Assembly (NCBI GenBank): GCA_030428885.1
Contig: JAUIEJ010000001.1
Location: forward strand, 310,001-374,000
Direction of reading: 5' to 3'
Origin: Gemmatimonadota bacterium
GTDB taxonomy: Bacteria; Gemmatimonadota; Gemmatimonadetes; Longimicrobiales; Gaopeijiaceae
DNA length: 64,000 bases
A program made the translations under genes and the position numbers. Shown here one piece after another: positions 43,649-51,265 of this stretch; within the stretch, counting starts at the first letter, position 1; each line of letters begins with the position of its first letter. Under the pieces are notes generated by a model. It saw only the letters and a list, made by a program, of their open reading frames with translations, had not been told where the DNA came from and did no database searches.

Positions 43649-44730
43649 GGGGCGCCCTCCGCCACCATGGAGTCCCATGCCTCGAGAAAACGCTCCAGGA
43701 GCGGCCACGGCGCCACGGTGATGCGCACGGCGTCGCCCACGTCGGGACAGGCGGGAAACGGACGGACGGCCACGTCTCTCGAGCGCAGGGCCAGGGCCGT
43801 GTCCCGGGCCGTGCCCTCGGCCACGGGCACCAGCACGAAGTTGGTGGACGAGGGGAGGGGACCGGCCCCCCGGGCCCGGAGTTCGGCCGCGAGCCGCTCC
43901 CGGTTCGCCCGGCATTCGGCCACGGTCCGGGCCACCCACCCGTCGTCGTCGGCCAGGGCAGCGCAGGCCGCGGCTTCGGCGAGACGGCTCACCTTGTACG
44001 GGCCCCGGCTCTTCTCCACCTCGGCCACCAGATCGGCGCGGCCCACGCCGTAGCCGACCCGCAGTCCCGCGAGACCGTAGGCCTTGGAGAGGGTGCGCAC
44101 CACGAGGGTGCGGGGGTGGGTCACGGCCCGGGGAATCCAGCTCTCCTCGGCGAAGTCGGCGTAGGCCTCGTCCACGAGGATCACGGGTCCGTCGGGGCCC
44201 GCCGCATGCACGAGGGACTCCATCCACTCCACGGGGGCCACGTGCCCGGTGGGGTTGTTGGGACGGCAGACGTACACCATGACGGGATCGCCCTCGAGGA
44301 GGGTCGCGGGGTCGTCCAGCGCCCGGGACCACGGCACGCCCCGGGCGAGGCGTCCGTTCATGCGGGAGAGGGGCTCCACCATGCTGAAGGTGGGGGCGGC
44401 GTAGGCCACCGTGCCGCCGTCTTCGGCCAGGGCCCGCCACAGGGAGTCCAGGATGTCGTCGGAGCCGCACCCGGTGGCCACCTGCTTGGGGTCGATCCCA
44501 TGCCGCCGGGCCACCGCCTCCCGCAGATCGTCGGCGTAGAGGTGGGGGTAGCGGGCCAGGGCATCGGGCGCGGCGCCCCGGACGGCGGCGAGAGCGCCGG
44601 GAGGCGTGCCCCACAGGTTGGTGTTGTCGCTCAGATCCACCGCCACCGGACGCCGGTCGGGGGTGTAGCGGGTGAGGGTCCGGTAGTCGGGGCGGGGCAG
44701 GGCGCCCCGGGGCGTGTCGGCGGGGCTCAC
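43645..44730 (-). CDS. hisC: Histidinol-phosphate aminotransferase
   Basis: This is a 361-residue PLP-dependent class II aminotransferase for the seventh step of histidine synthesis. Visible are VDLSDNTNLWGTPPGAL and ARYPHLYADDLREAVARRHGIDPKQVATGCGSDDILDSLWRALAEDGGTVAYAAPTFSMV, VCRPNNPTGHV (substrate Asn), VILVDEAYADFAEESW (PLP-binding Asp), and TLSKAYGLAGLRVGYGVG with the PLP Lys near residue 215. The GTG at 44730 overlaps hisD as GTGA; the stop overlaps hisH by 4 nt. Confidence 0.94.
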   Translation of the reverse strand: MSPADTPRGALPRPDYRTLTRYTPDRRPVAVDLSDNTNLWGTPPGALAAVRGAAPDALARYPHLYADDLREAVARRHGIDPKQVATGCGSDDILDSLWRALAEDGGTVAYAAPTFSMVEPLSRMNGRLARGVPWSRALDDPATLLEGDPVMVYVCRPNNPTGHVAPVEWMESLVHAAGPDGPVILVDEAYADFAEESWIPRAVTHPRTLVVRTLSKAYGLAGLRVGYGVGRADLVAEVEKSRGPYKVSRLAEAAACAALADDDGWVARTVAECRANRERLAAELRARGAGPLPSSTNFVLVPVAEGTARDTALALRSRDVAVRPFPACPDVGDAVRITVAPWPLLERFLEAWDSMVAEGAP

Positions 44731-46064
44731 GGGGCCGGTTCCGGGTCGGAGGAGGGAGCGCCGCGGAGCCGGACGGCGGCGGCGTGGCCCGGAAGCCCTT
44801 CGGCCTCGGCCAGGGCCGCCACGGGCCCCGCCATGTCGGCGGCGGCGTCGGGCGACAGCTCCTGCCAGGTGTACGAGCGGAGGAAGTCCAGCACGCCCAG
44901 GCCGCTGAAGCTCCGGGCGGTGCCCGCCGTGGGGAGCACGTGATTGGCGCCGGTCATGTAGTCGCCGTAGGCCACCGACGAGGGCCCTCCGAGGAAGACC
45001 GTGCCCGCCGTGGTGATGCGGGCGCGGTCGGCGTGGGGATCCCGGGTGCAGAGGGAGAGATGTTCGGCGGCGTAGGCCTGGGTGAAGGCCAGCATCTCGG
45101 CGTGGTCCCGGGCCAGGAGGAGGGCCCCGCAGGTGGCCAGGGCCTCCCGCACCACGTCGGCCCGGGGAGTCCGGGCCACCAGCCCGGCCAGCTCCCGCCG
45201 CACCGCCTCCAGGAGCGAAGGAGAGGTGGTGACGAAGGCCACGGCGGCGTCGGGATCGTGCTCCGCCTGGGCCACCAGTTCCGCGGCGAGCCACCGGGGC
45301 GGGGCGCGTCCCTCGTCGGCCACCACCAGCACCTCGGAGGGGCCCGCCGGCGAGTCGATGATGACCTCTCCCGCCACCTGGCGTTTGGCCTCCAGCACCC
45401 AGCGGTTGCCCGGACCCACCACGGCGGCGCAGCGAGGGACCGACGCCGTACCGAAGGCCATGGCCCCCACCGCGCCGGCGCCCCCCACGGCGAAGAGGCG
45501 GGTGGCGCCGCCGATGGCGGCGGCGGCCTGGACCACCGCCGAGGGCAGTCCGTCGGGGCCGGGAGGCGAGCAGACCACGATCTCGCCCACCCCCGCAGCC
45601 CGGGCGGGCACCACCCCCATGAGCACCGACGACGGGTAGGCGGCCCGGCCTCCGGGAGCGTAGACCCCCACGGCCTCCAGGGGCACGAACACCCGTCCCA
45701 GGCGCACGCCGGGCTCGACCTCCAGTTCCACGTCGGCGGGGATCTGGGCCCGGTGGAAGGCCTCGATGTTGCGCGCCGCCCGGGAGAGGGCCGCCGTCAC
45801 GTCGGCGTCCAGCGACTCCAGCGCTTCGCCCCAGCGCTCCCGGGGCACCTCCAGGGCCGACAGGGTCACGCCGTCGAAGCGACGGGCGAAGTCGAACAGG
45901 GCGGCGTCGCCGTCTCGCCGCACCCGGCTCAGGAGGTCCCGGGTGGCGGACTGGACGTCGCTCTCGTCCGACGGCCGCCGCTCGAAGAGCAGACGGCGCT
46001 GGGCGTCGGATAGCCCGGCCACGTCGCCTTCCACGGCCACGGTGAGCATGGATGGATCGGTCAT
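44727..46064 (-). CDS. hisD: Histidinol dehydrogenase
   Basis: This is a 445-residue, zinc-dependent enzyme converting histidinol to histidine (the last two oxidations). Signatures are GVYAPGGRAAYPSSVLMGVVPARAAGV, VAVVG-type AAVVGPGNRWVLEAKRQVAGEVIIDSPAGPSEVLVVADEG, AELVAQAEHDPDAAVAFVTTS (with catalytic EH) and GDYMTGANHVLPTAGTARSFSGLGVLDFLR (metal-binding His). It begins at the ATG at 46064, overlapping the hisG stop by 4 nt. Its C-terminus overlaps hisC as GTGA. Confidence 0.96.
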   Translation of the reverse strand: MTDPSMLTVAVEGDVAGLSDAQRRLLFERRPSDESDVQSATRDLLSRVRRDGDAALFDFARRFDGVTLSALEVPRERWGEALESLDADVTAALSRAARNIEAFHRAQIPADVELEVEPGVRLGRVFVPLEAVGVYAPGGRAAYPSSVLMGVVPARAAGVGEIVVCSPPGPDGLPSAVVQAAAAIGGATRLFAVGGAGAVGAMAFGTASVPRCAAVVGPGNRWVLEAKRQVAGEVIIDSPAGPSEVLVVADEGRAPPRWLAAELVAQAEHDPDAAVAFVTTSPSLLEAVRRELAGLVARTPRADVVREALATCGALLLARDHAEMLAFTQAYAAEHLSLCTRDPHADRARITTAGTVFLGGPSSVAYGDYMTGANHVLPTAGTARSFSGLGVLDFLRSYTWQELSPDAAADMAGPVAALAEAEGLPGHAAAVRLRGAPSSDPEPAP

Positions 46065-46924
46065 GGCATGAGCCGTTCGATCTTGGTGACCAGGATGCCT
46101 TCGGCGCCCAGCGCCTTGAGGCGGGCGATGGTCTGGTAGACCCGGTCGGCGTCCACCACGGCGTGGGCCGCCACCCACGCCCCGGCGTCGGCCACCTCCA
46201 CGATGGTGGGACCGTTGATGCCCGGTAGCACGGCCCGCACCTCGTCCAGCCGGCTCCGGGGCACGTTGGCCATGAGGTACCGCTTCGCCCGGGCCCGCAG
46301 CACCGACTCCAGGGCCGTCACCACCTCGTCGAGAAACTCGCGCTTGGCCGGGTCGGCCAGGGCGGCGGGATCGGCCACCACCCGGGCGGTGGACTCCAGG
46401 ATCGTGGCCACCTCCCGCAGGCGGTTCACCCGGAGCGTCGAGCCGGTGGAGACCAGATCGACGATGACGTCGGCCACGCCCAGATGGGGGGCGATCTCCG
46501 TGGCTCCCGATACCGGGGCGATCTCGATGGAGACGTCCATGGCCTCGAAGAACGACCGGGTGATCTGGGGAAACGAGGTGGCGATGCGCGACCCCGCCGG
46601 GATGTCGGCCGGATGGCGGATGGCGCTCTCTTCGGGCACGGCCACGGCGAGACGGCAGCGCCCGAAGCCCAGATCCAGGAGCTCCTCCACGGTGCGGCCG
46701 CTCTCGGCCACCAGGTCGGCGCCCGTGACCCCCAGGTCGGCGGCGCCGTCGGCCACGTATTCGGGAATGTCGGCGGCCCGGACGAAGATGGCCTGGAAGT
46801 CGGGCCCGAGTTGGGCCAGAAGCGCCCGGGAGGAGCTGAACTCGGCCTTGAGGCCGGCGGTTTCGAAGAGATCCAGGGCCTTCTCGGAGAGGCGGCCCTT
46901 GTTGGGCAGGGCGATGCGGAGCAC
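46061..46924 (-). CDS. hisG: ATP phosphoribosyltransferase (long form)
   Basis: This is the first and committed enzyme of histidine synthesis, joining ATP and PRPP; it is normally feedback-inhibited by histidine. It has LRIALPNKGRLSEKALDLFETAGL, DIPEYVADGAADLGVTGADLVAESG, IATSFPQITRSFFEAMDVSIEIAPVSGATEIAPHLGVADVIVDLVSTGSTLRVNRL and a C-terminal regulatory domain (PGINGPTIVEVADAGAWVAAHAVVDADRVYQTIARLKALGAEGILVTKIERL), so it is the long, HisZ-independent type. The GTG at 46924 is chosen (287 aa): the upstream in-frame GTG at 46987 lies at the end of the attenuator U-tract. No strong Shine-Dalgarno is seen. It follows the leader/attenuator by about 60 nt. Confidence 0.93.
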   Translation of the reverse strand: MLRIALPNKGRLSEKALDLFETAGLKAEFSSSRALLAQLGPDFQAIFVRAADIPEYVADGAADLGVTGADLVAESGRTVEELLDLGFGRCRLAVAVPEESAIRHPADIPAGSRIATSFPQITRSFFEAMDVSIEIAPVSGATEIAPHLGVADVIVDLVSTGSTLRVNRLREVATILESTARVVADPAALADPAKREFLDEVVTALESVLRARAKRYLMANVPRSRLDEVRAVLPGINGPTIVEVADAGAWVAAHAVVDADRVYQTIARLKALGAEGILVTKIERLMP

Positions 46925-46987
46925 GGGAGCGATGGGGTTCGGGATTCCAGGGGACCGCAGGCGGCTCGGGACTACCCGGGGGACCAC

Positions 46988-47033
46988 AAAAAGCGCCGCG
47001 GCCCGTCCGGAACGATCCGGCGGGCCGCGGCGC
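46988..47033 (-). terminator. his attenuator terminator hairpin
   Basis: On the minus strand GCGCCGCGGCCCG (47033-47021) and CGGGCCGCGGCGC (47005-46993) form a perfect 13-bp stem, extended by CCGG/CCGG after a 1-nt bulge, closed by a 6-nt loop (ATCGTT). It is immediately followed by TTTTT (46992-46988). This is a textbook intrinsic terminator, lying 21 nt after the leader-peptide stop and before hisG. Confidence 0.9.
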
Positions 47034-47103
47034 GGAGAGGGGAGGACGGTGCGACTACCGGGCGCACACCCCCATCTCCACGGTGCCCGTCGGGACGCCG
47101 TGG
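47021..47103 (-). promoter_or_regulatory. his attenuator: pause hairpin and antiterminator pairing
   Basis: Segment 1 (47103-47091, CCACGGCGTCCCG on the minus strand, from the last His codon) pairs with segment 2 (47089-47078, CGGGCACCGTGG) as CCACGG/CCGTGG plus CCC/GGG around GAC. Segment 2 can instead pair with segment 3 (CCGCGGCCCG, 47030-47021, the 5' arm of the terminator): CGGGC with GCCCG, a 2-nt bulge, then CGUGG with CCGCG including one G-U pair. The 1:2, 2:3 and 3:4 alternatives are mutually exclusive, as in enterobacterial his/trp attenuation. Stalling at the His codons would free segment 2 and favour read-through. Confidence 0.8.
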
Positions 47104-47141
47104 TGGTGGTGATGATGCCGGTGGAGCCGCTTCGTCGTCAT
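47055..47141 (-). CDS. hisL: his operon leader peptide
   Basis: This is a 28-codon reading frame, ATG at 47141, TAG at 47057-47055. Its product has seven His in eight residues (KRLHRHHHHHHG, residues 4-15); codons 9-14 are CAT CAT CAC CAC CAC CAC. Its only plausible role is to sense charged tRNA-His: the ribosome stalls at these codons when histidine is short and the downstream RNA folds into the antiterminator. Its last codons and stop precede the terminator. No Shine-Dalgarno precedes the ATG, and the predicted transcription start lies 1 or 2 nt upstream, so translation may be leaderless. Confidence 0.85.
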   Translation of the reverse strand: MTTKRLHRHHHHHHGVPTGTVEMGVCAR

Positions 47142-47148
47142 GACTGGC

Positions 47149-47177
47149 AATCAACACCGCCCCCCGGACCGGGTCAA
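47149..47177 (-). promoter_or_regulatory. Candidate sigma70-type promoter of the his operon
   Basis: On the minus strand TTGACC (47177-47172) and TTGATT (47154-47149) are separated by exactly 17 bp, a good -35 and a weak -10. A start 6-7 nt past the -10 would be near 47142, adjacent to the leader ATG at 47141. The rest of the gap up to 47296 holds the Shine-Dalgarno of the divergent lipoprotein gene; no other clear element is seen. Confidence 0.55.
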
Positions 47178-47296
47178 GACCCGGGTGTCACGGCGTTCGC
47201 CCCTCCGTCGTTCCCCCTTCCGACGATGAACCGACGGGTCTCCCGGCGCTTCCGGGCCCGGGGCCGACCCTCGAACACATAGAAGGAGGATCCATC

Positions 47297-47713
47297 ATGA
47301 CGACCCCTGCCACGACCCCCCTGGGCATTCTACTCCTGGCCGCGACGGTGGGACTCGGAGCCTGCTCCGACGACGACCCGGCGGCCCCCACCGCACCCCG
47401 GCGGTACGCGGTGGAGGTGAGCGGCGAGACGTTCGTGGTGGAAGTGGCCTCGGCGGCCCAGATCGACGCCCTGGAGGCGCGCCTGGCCTCGGGAGTGCGC
47501 GGGGTGCTGGCCGGCGAGATCGAGGCGGGAGACGGGGGCTACAACGGCCAGTGGAGCTGGCACATGACGCCCGAAACGGTCCACGCCCCCGACCTGGCCG
47601 TGGAGGTGTGCGACGGCCGACCCAGCTTCGTGGAAGGCGATCTGGCCTACTGGCTCGACACCGTGGGGAGCTTCTGCCCGTGGGGGGCGAAGGTGGTGGC
47701 CCGGGTGGAGTGA
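47297..47713 (+). CDS. BP74-like lipoprotein
   Basis: This is a 138-residue lipoprotein (lipobox GAC, Cys23, then SDDDP). The mature part is FVVEVASAAQIDALEARLASGVRGVLAGEIEAGDGGYNGQWSWHMTPETVHAPDLAVEVCDGRPSFVEGDLAYWLDTVGSFCPWGAKVVARV, which resembles the BP74-related domain of Dictyostelium calmodulin-binding/adhesion proteins and its bacterial relatives (GY..GWS.HLDP......AIEVCD......V......FCPW). The conserved Cys pair (VCD, FCPW) probably forms a disulfide. The ATG is preceded by a near-perfect AAGGAGGA at 47283-47290. It lies divergent from hisL. Function in bacteria is not established, and the family call is by eye. Confidence 0.72.
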   Translation: MTTPATTPLGILLLAATVGLGACSDDDPAAPTAPRRYAVEVSGETFVVEVASAAQIDALEARLASGVRGVLAGEIEAGDGGYNGQWSWHMTPETVHAPDLAVEVCDGRPSFVEGDLAYWLDTVGSFCPWGAKVVARVE

Positions 47714-47737
47714 GGCCGGCCACCGCCGGTGGGGGCG

Positions 47738-50428
47738 CTACGCGCTGCGCAGCGCCTCCACCGGGTCGGTGTCGGCGGCCCGCCGGGCCGGGAGCCAGGC
47801 GGCCAGGCCCGCCACCACGGCGATGAACGCCACCGAGCCCGCGAACGCCACCGGGTCGAGTCCCCCCACTCCGTAGAGGAGATCGGCGATGCGGGGGCCC
47901 ACCAGCACGGCGAGCACCAGCCCCACCGCCAGCCCGAGGACCACGGTGCCTGCCACGTCCCGGACCACCATGCCCACGACCCGCTCCCGGCGGGCGCCCA
48001 GGGCCATGCGGATCCCCAGCTCTCCGGCCCGCCCCGCCACGCTGAACGAGACCACGGCGTAGATCCCCAGGCCCGCCAGGACGGCGGCCAGGAGGGAGAA
48101 GGCCCCCAGGAGCGTGGCGGCCAGTCGGGGTGCGGCGAGGGTCGAGCCGAAGTGATCCGCCAGGGTCCCCTGGGCCGCCACCGTCAGCGACGACCGCACG
48201 TCGGTGAGGGCGCCCCGCACCGCCGGAAGCAGCGCCGCCGGATCGCCGTCGGTGCGCACCACCAGGTAGGGGGTGCCCAGGCCGCCGATCTGGGACTCGG
48301 CGTAGTAGAAGGCAGGGCGGATGTCTTCGGCCAGGGACGAGACCGGGGCGTCGCTCACCACGCCCACCACGGTCCGCCAGCGATCCGATCCCTGCCCCCG
48401 CATGCGGCGTCCCACCACGTCGGTGTCGCCCCAGAACGTCCGGGCGGCGGTCTCGTTGACCACGACGGCCGTGGGGCCGTCGGGCACGTCGTCGTCGTTG
48501 AAGGTGCGTCCCGCCACCACGTCCAGACCCACGGTGGCGAAGTACGCCTCGTCCACGGCCAGGAAGTCCAGCTCCACGGCCTCGGTCCCCGACGGTGGCG
48601 TGTAGTCCTCCACCACCGTCGTGGTGCTGCCCCCCGACTGGGCCGGGAGTCGGTGGGTCGCCCCCACGGCCGTCACCCCGGGAAGGGCCGCGATCCGCTC
48701 CTGCACCTCGTCCAGGAGCGGCCGGAGTTCTTCCGGGGACTCCACCACGGCGCCCAGGTCGGTCCGCACCCAGGCGATGCGGTCGACGTCCACGCCGGGA
48801 TCGGCGGTCTGGACCGCCGTGAGGCTGCGCACCAGGAGGCCCGTGCCCACCACCAGCAGGAGGGAGGCCGCCACCTGGACCGCCACCAGGGCGCCCCGGA
48901 GCCGGGCGGTGCCCCGGCCCATGGATGACGTTCGACGGTCGTCCCGCAAGCTGCCGGCCACGTCGGTGCGGGCGGCTCGCACCGCCGGGGCCAGACCGAA
49001 GAGGACGCCCGTGACGGCCACGAGTCCCAGGGAGTAGGTGAGGACCCGGGCGTCGAGGTGGAGGTCCAGCAACCCGGGCAGGACGTCGGGGAGCGGAAGG
49101 GTGGGGATCACCTTCACGGCCCAGGCGGTGAAGAGCACGCCCAGCCCCCCGCCCACCACCGCCAGGGTCAGGGCTTCCAGGAAGAAGAGGCGGGCCACCC
49201 GCCCGCTTCCGGCGCCCATGGCCCGCCGGACCGCCATTTCGCCCGAGCGGCCCAGGCCCCGCACCAGCAGGAGATTGGCCAGGTTGGCGCAGGCCAGGAG
49301 GAGCACCACCGCCACCACGGCGCTCAGGAGCGTGCCCGCGGCGAAGAGGTCGCCGTCGGCCGACGGGTGGGCCCGCACGTCGGCGGCCCGGAACACCGTG
49401 ATGTCCCGCCCCTGGTTGAACTCGGGGAAGTCGGTGGCCAGTCGGGCCGCCAGTGCGTCCATGGCCGCCGACGCCTGTTCCGGCGTCACCCCCTCGGCCA
49501 GCCGCGCCCGCACGTCGTACCAGTGGTCGGCGCGCCGGTCCAGGTTCGCCACCATGAAGTCCCCCCCGAGGGGGGTCGACGAGATGGACAGCCAGAAGTC
49601 GTTGAGGAACGGGGGGAAGCTGCTGGGGAGGGTGCGGGGCCCGACGCCCACGACGGTCACGGGCTGGCCGTTGAGCCGCACCGTGCTGCCCACCAGATCG
49701 GGATCGGCTCCGAAGCGCGACACCCAGGTGGGCCAACTCACCACGGCGGCGTACGCGTTGCCCACCACGTCGTGTTCGGGGCCGAACCACCGCCCCCGGG
49801 CCGGGGCCAGGCCCAGCACGTCCAGGAGGCTCGCGGTGGCGTACTCGATGTCCACGGCCACGGGCCCGTCGGACCCGTCCAGGGTCGCCGAGTTGGGGGT
49901 GACCGCCGCCACCGACGCGAAGACGTCGATCTCGGTCATGTCCCGGTAGGCGGGAAACGACGTGGAGTTGGGCTCCCCGTCGTCCGAGTCCTGGTAGACG
50001 TGGACCACCTGGTCGGCGTCGCCCCACGGCGGAGGCCGGAACAGCAGACCGTCCACCACCGTGAAGACCGTTGCGTTGGCCCCGATCCCCACGGCCAGGA
50101 GGAGCACGGCGCCCACGGTGAAGACCGGGGCCCGGGCCAGGTGCCGGAGGGTCTGGCGGAAGTCCTGCAGCAGCGTGTCCATGGTCGATGCTCCTCCTCG
50201 TCGTCGTCCCGTGATGTCGTCCGTTCCCCACCGCACCGCCCACGCCGCCCGCGCCACGTCGTCCAGTCCCCGGGCCCAGACCTTCAGGCGCCTCCAGGGG
50301 CCCCGGGCCCGGGCCAGCCGGGTCTCGAACAGCTCCTGCATGCCCCCGCCGTGTTCGTCCCGGAATCGTCGGGGAAAGAGGCGGAGCAGGAGCCGGAAGA
50401 GAGGTGCGGGGCGGCGCTCGGGCGTCAT
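47738..50428 (-). CDS. ADOP-type ABC transporter permease, PadR-linked
   Basis: This is an 896-residue duplicated MacB/FtsX permease with no ATPase gene nearby. It carries the ADOP N-terminal segment (APLFRLLLRLFPRRFRDEHGGGMQELFETRLARARGPWRRLKVWARGLDDVARAAW) before the first MacB unit (LLQDFRQTLRHLARAPVFTVGAVLLLAVGIGANATVFTVVDGLLFRP). The FtsX blocks include NLANLLLVRGLGRSGEMAVRRAMGAGSGRVARLFF and AGRAGELGIRMALGARRERVVGMVV, ending LPARRAADTDPVEALRSA. The ATG at 50428 overlaps the PadR stop by 4 nt, so permease expression depends on the PadR gene. Cargo is unknown. Confidence 0.92.
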   Translation of the reverse strand: MTPERRPAPLFRLLLRLFPRRFRDEHGGGMQELFETRLARARGPWRRLKVWARGLDDVARAAWAVRWGTDDITGRRRGGASTMDTLLQDFRQTLRHLARAPVFTVGAVLLLAVGIGANATVFTVVDGLLFRPPPWGDADQVVHVYQDSDDGEPNSTSFPAYRDMTEIDVFASVAAVTPNSATLDGSDGPVAVDIEYATASLLDVLGLAPARGRWFGPEHDVVGNAYAAVVSWPTWVSRFGADPDLVGSTVRLNGQPVTVVGVGPRTLPSSFPPFLNDFWLSISSTPLGGDFMVANLDRRADHWYDVRARLAEGVTPEQASAAMDALAARLATDFPEFNQGRDITVFRAADVRAHPSADGDLFAAGTLLSAVVAVVLLLACANLANLLLVRGLGRSGEMAVRRAMGAGSGRVARLFFLEALTLAVVGGGLGVLFTAWAVKVIPTLPLPDVLPGLLDLHLDARVLTYSLGLVAVTGVLFGLAPAVRAARTDVAGSLRDDRRTSSMGRGTARLRGALVAVQVAASLLLVVGTGLLVRSLTAVQTADPGVDVDRIAWVRTDLGAVVESPEELRPLLDEVQERIAALPGVTAVGATHRLPAQSGGSTTTVVEDYTPPSGTEAVELDFLAVDEAYFATVGLDVVAGRTFNDDDVPDGPTAVVVNETAARTFWGDTDVVGRRMRGQGSDRWRTVVGVVSDAPVSSLAEDIRPAFYYAESQIGGLGTPYLVVRTDGDPAALLPAVRGALTDVRSSLTVAAQGTLADHFGSTLAAPRLAATLLGAFSLLAAVLAGLGIYAVVSFSVAGRAGELGIRMALGARRERVVGMVVRDVAGTVVLGLAVGLVLAVLVGPRIADLLYGVGGLDPVAFAGSVAFIAVVAGLAAWLPARRAADTDPVEALRSA

Positions 50429-50778
50429 CCCGCGGTCCGGGGCAGCACGTTCCGGGCGCGGGCCTCGGCCAGGACGTCGGCCAGTCGCCGAGCCTCGGCG
50501 GCCACCAGTCCCCGGCCCTCGTCGGTGATCCGGTAGTACTTCCGCCGGGGGTCGGCGCCCTCGGGATGCTTCGGGAGCACCTCCACCAGCCCGTGCTCCG
50601 CCAGTTCGGCCAGGGAGCGGTAGAGGGTGCCCGGCCCCAATTCCAGGGCGCCTCCCGAAGCCCGCTCCACCTCGTCGGCGATCCCGAGGCCGTGGAGGTG
50701 ATCCCCCGACAGGGCCAGCAGGATGTGGAAGATCGCGGGCCGGAGCGGCTGCGTGCGGGGGTCGGAAGCGGGGGCCAT
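50425..50778 (-). CDS. PadR-family regulator of an ADOP permease
   Basis: This is a 117-residue PadR winged-helix regulator: LRPAIFHILLALSGDHLHGLGIADEVERASGGALELGPGTLYRSLAELAEHGLVEVLPKHPEGADPRRKYYRITDEGRGLVAAEARRLADVL, with the recognition helix around LGPGTLYRSLAELAEHGLV. No effector-binding residues can be read. It precedes and overlaps its permease, and a 22-bp inverted repeat lies upstream. PadR/ADOP pairs of this kind are common in Acidobacteria and Gemmatimonadota, where the regulator probably represses the permease until a ligand binds. Confidence 0.92.
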   Translation of the reverse strand: MAPASDPRTQPLRPAIFHILLALSGDHLHGLGIADEVERASGGALELGPGTLYRSLAELAEHGLVEVLPKHPEGADPRRKYYRITDEGRGLVAAEARRLADVLAEARARNVLPRTAG

Positions 50779-50813
50779 GGGGCACCGGGGGCGCTGGAGG
50801 GGGATGTTGTGTC

Positions 50814-50835
50814 CACGATAGATATATCCATCGTG
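50814..50835 (-). promoter_or_regulatory. Inverted repeat upstream of leftward PadR gene
   Basis: CACGAT at 50814-50819 and ATCGTG at 50830-50835 form an inverted repeat with a 10-nt AT-rich spacer containing ATATAT. On the minus strand, a possible -35 TTGTGA lies just upstream and the spacer could hold a -10 (TATATC), so bound PadR would cover the promoter. Confidence 0.6.
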
Positions 50836-50874
50836 AATAAATCACAAGGCCGAAACCGCCGGCTCCGGGGTCCC

Positions 50875-50894
50875 GTAGTACACGATTGTACTAC
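50875..50894 (+). promoter_or_regulatory. Inverted repeat upstream of rightward PadR gene
   Basis: GTAGTAC (50875-50881) and GTACTAC (50888-50894) form a perfect 7-bp inverted repeat with a 6-nt spacer, 26 nt before the PadR TTG start. The centre contains CACGAT, also seen in the other operator. It is a strong candidate operator for autoregulation. Confidence 0.65.
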
Positions 50895-50920
50895 TCGTCC
50901 CATGCCGTAGGAGAACTCCG

Positions 50921-51265
50921 TTGTCCGACGATCCGTCCCGGTTCCTGCCGCTGAAGCCCGCCCACTATCTGATCCTCCTCTCCCTCGCCGAGGCCGATCT
51001 CCACGGGTACGGAATCAAGAAGGAGGTGGAGCGACGCACCGACGGAAGGGTGCGGCTCGGCGCCGGCTCCCTCTACCGGAGTCTGGGGCAACTGGAGGAA
51101 TGGGGTCTGGTGGCCGAGTCGACCTGGCGCCCCCCCGAGACCCTGGACGACGACCGGCGGCGCTACCTCGCCCTGACGACCCGGGGGCGCGCCGTGGCCG
51201 CGGCCGAGACCGAACGGCTCGCGCGCCTGGTGGCCGGGGCCCGGGCGTCGGGGCTGACCCCGTGA
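50921..51265 (+). CDS. PadR-family regulator of an ADOP permease
   Basis: This is a 114-residue PadR regulator: LKPAHYLILLSLAEADLHGYGIKKEVERRTDGRVRLGAGSLYRSLGQLEEWGLVAESTWRPPETLDDDRRRYLALTTRGRAVAAAETERLARLV. It diverges from the leftward PadR (about 45% similar by eye) but shares the HGYGI and GSLYRSL blocks. It starts at TTG 50921, with GGAG 8-12 nt upstream. Its stop overlaps the permease GTG as GTGA. The 140-bp gap to the other PadR gene contains both operators. Confidence 0.9.
   Translation: MSDDPSRFLPLKPAHYLILLSLAEADLHGYGIKKEVERRTDGRVRLGAGSLYRSLGQLEEWGLVAESTWRPPETLDDDRRRYLALTTRGRAVAAAETERLARLVAGARASGLTP

Noticed and set aside
46985-46987. GTG start for hisG at 46987
   Set aside because: It lies directly after the terminator U-tract and has no ribosome-binding site; the GTG at 46924 matches family length.
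50775-50905. Possible small RNA or peptide between the two PadR genes
   Set aside because: The inverted repeats are better explained as operators; no open frame with a ribosome-binding site was seen.
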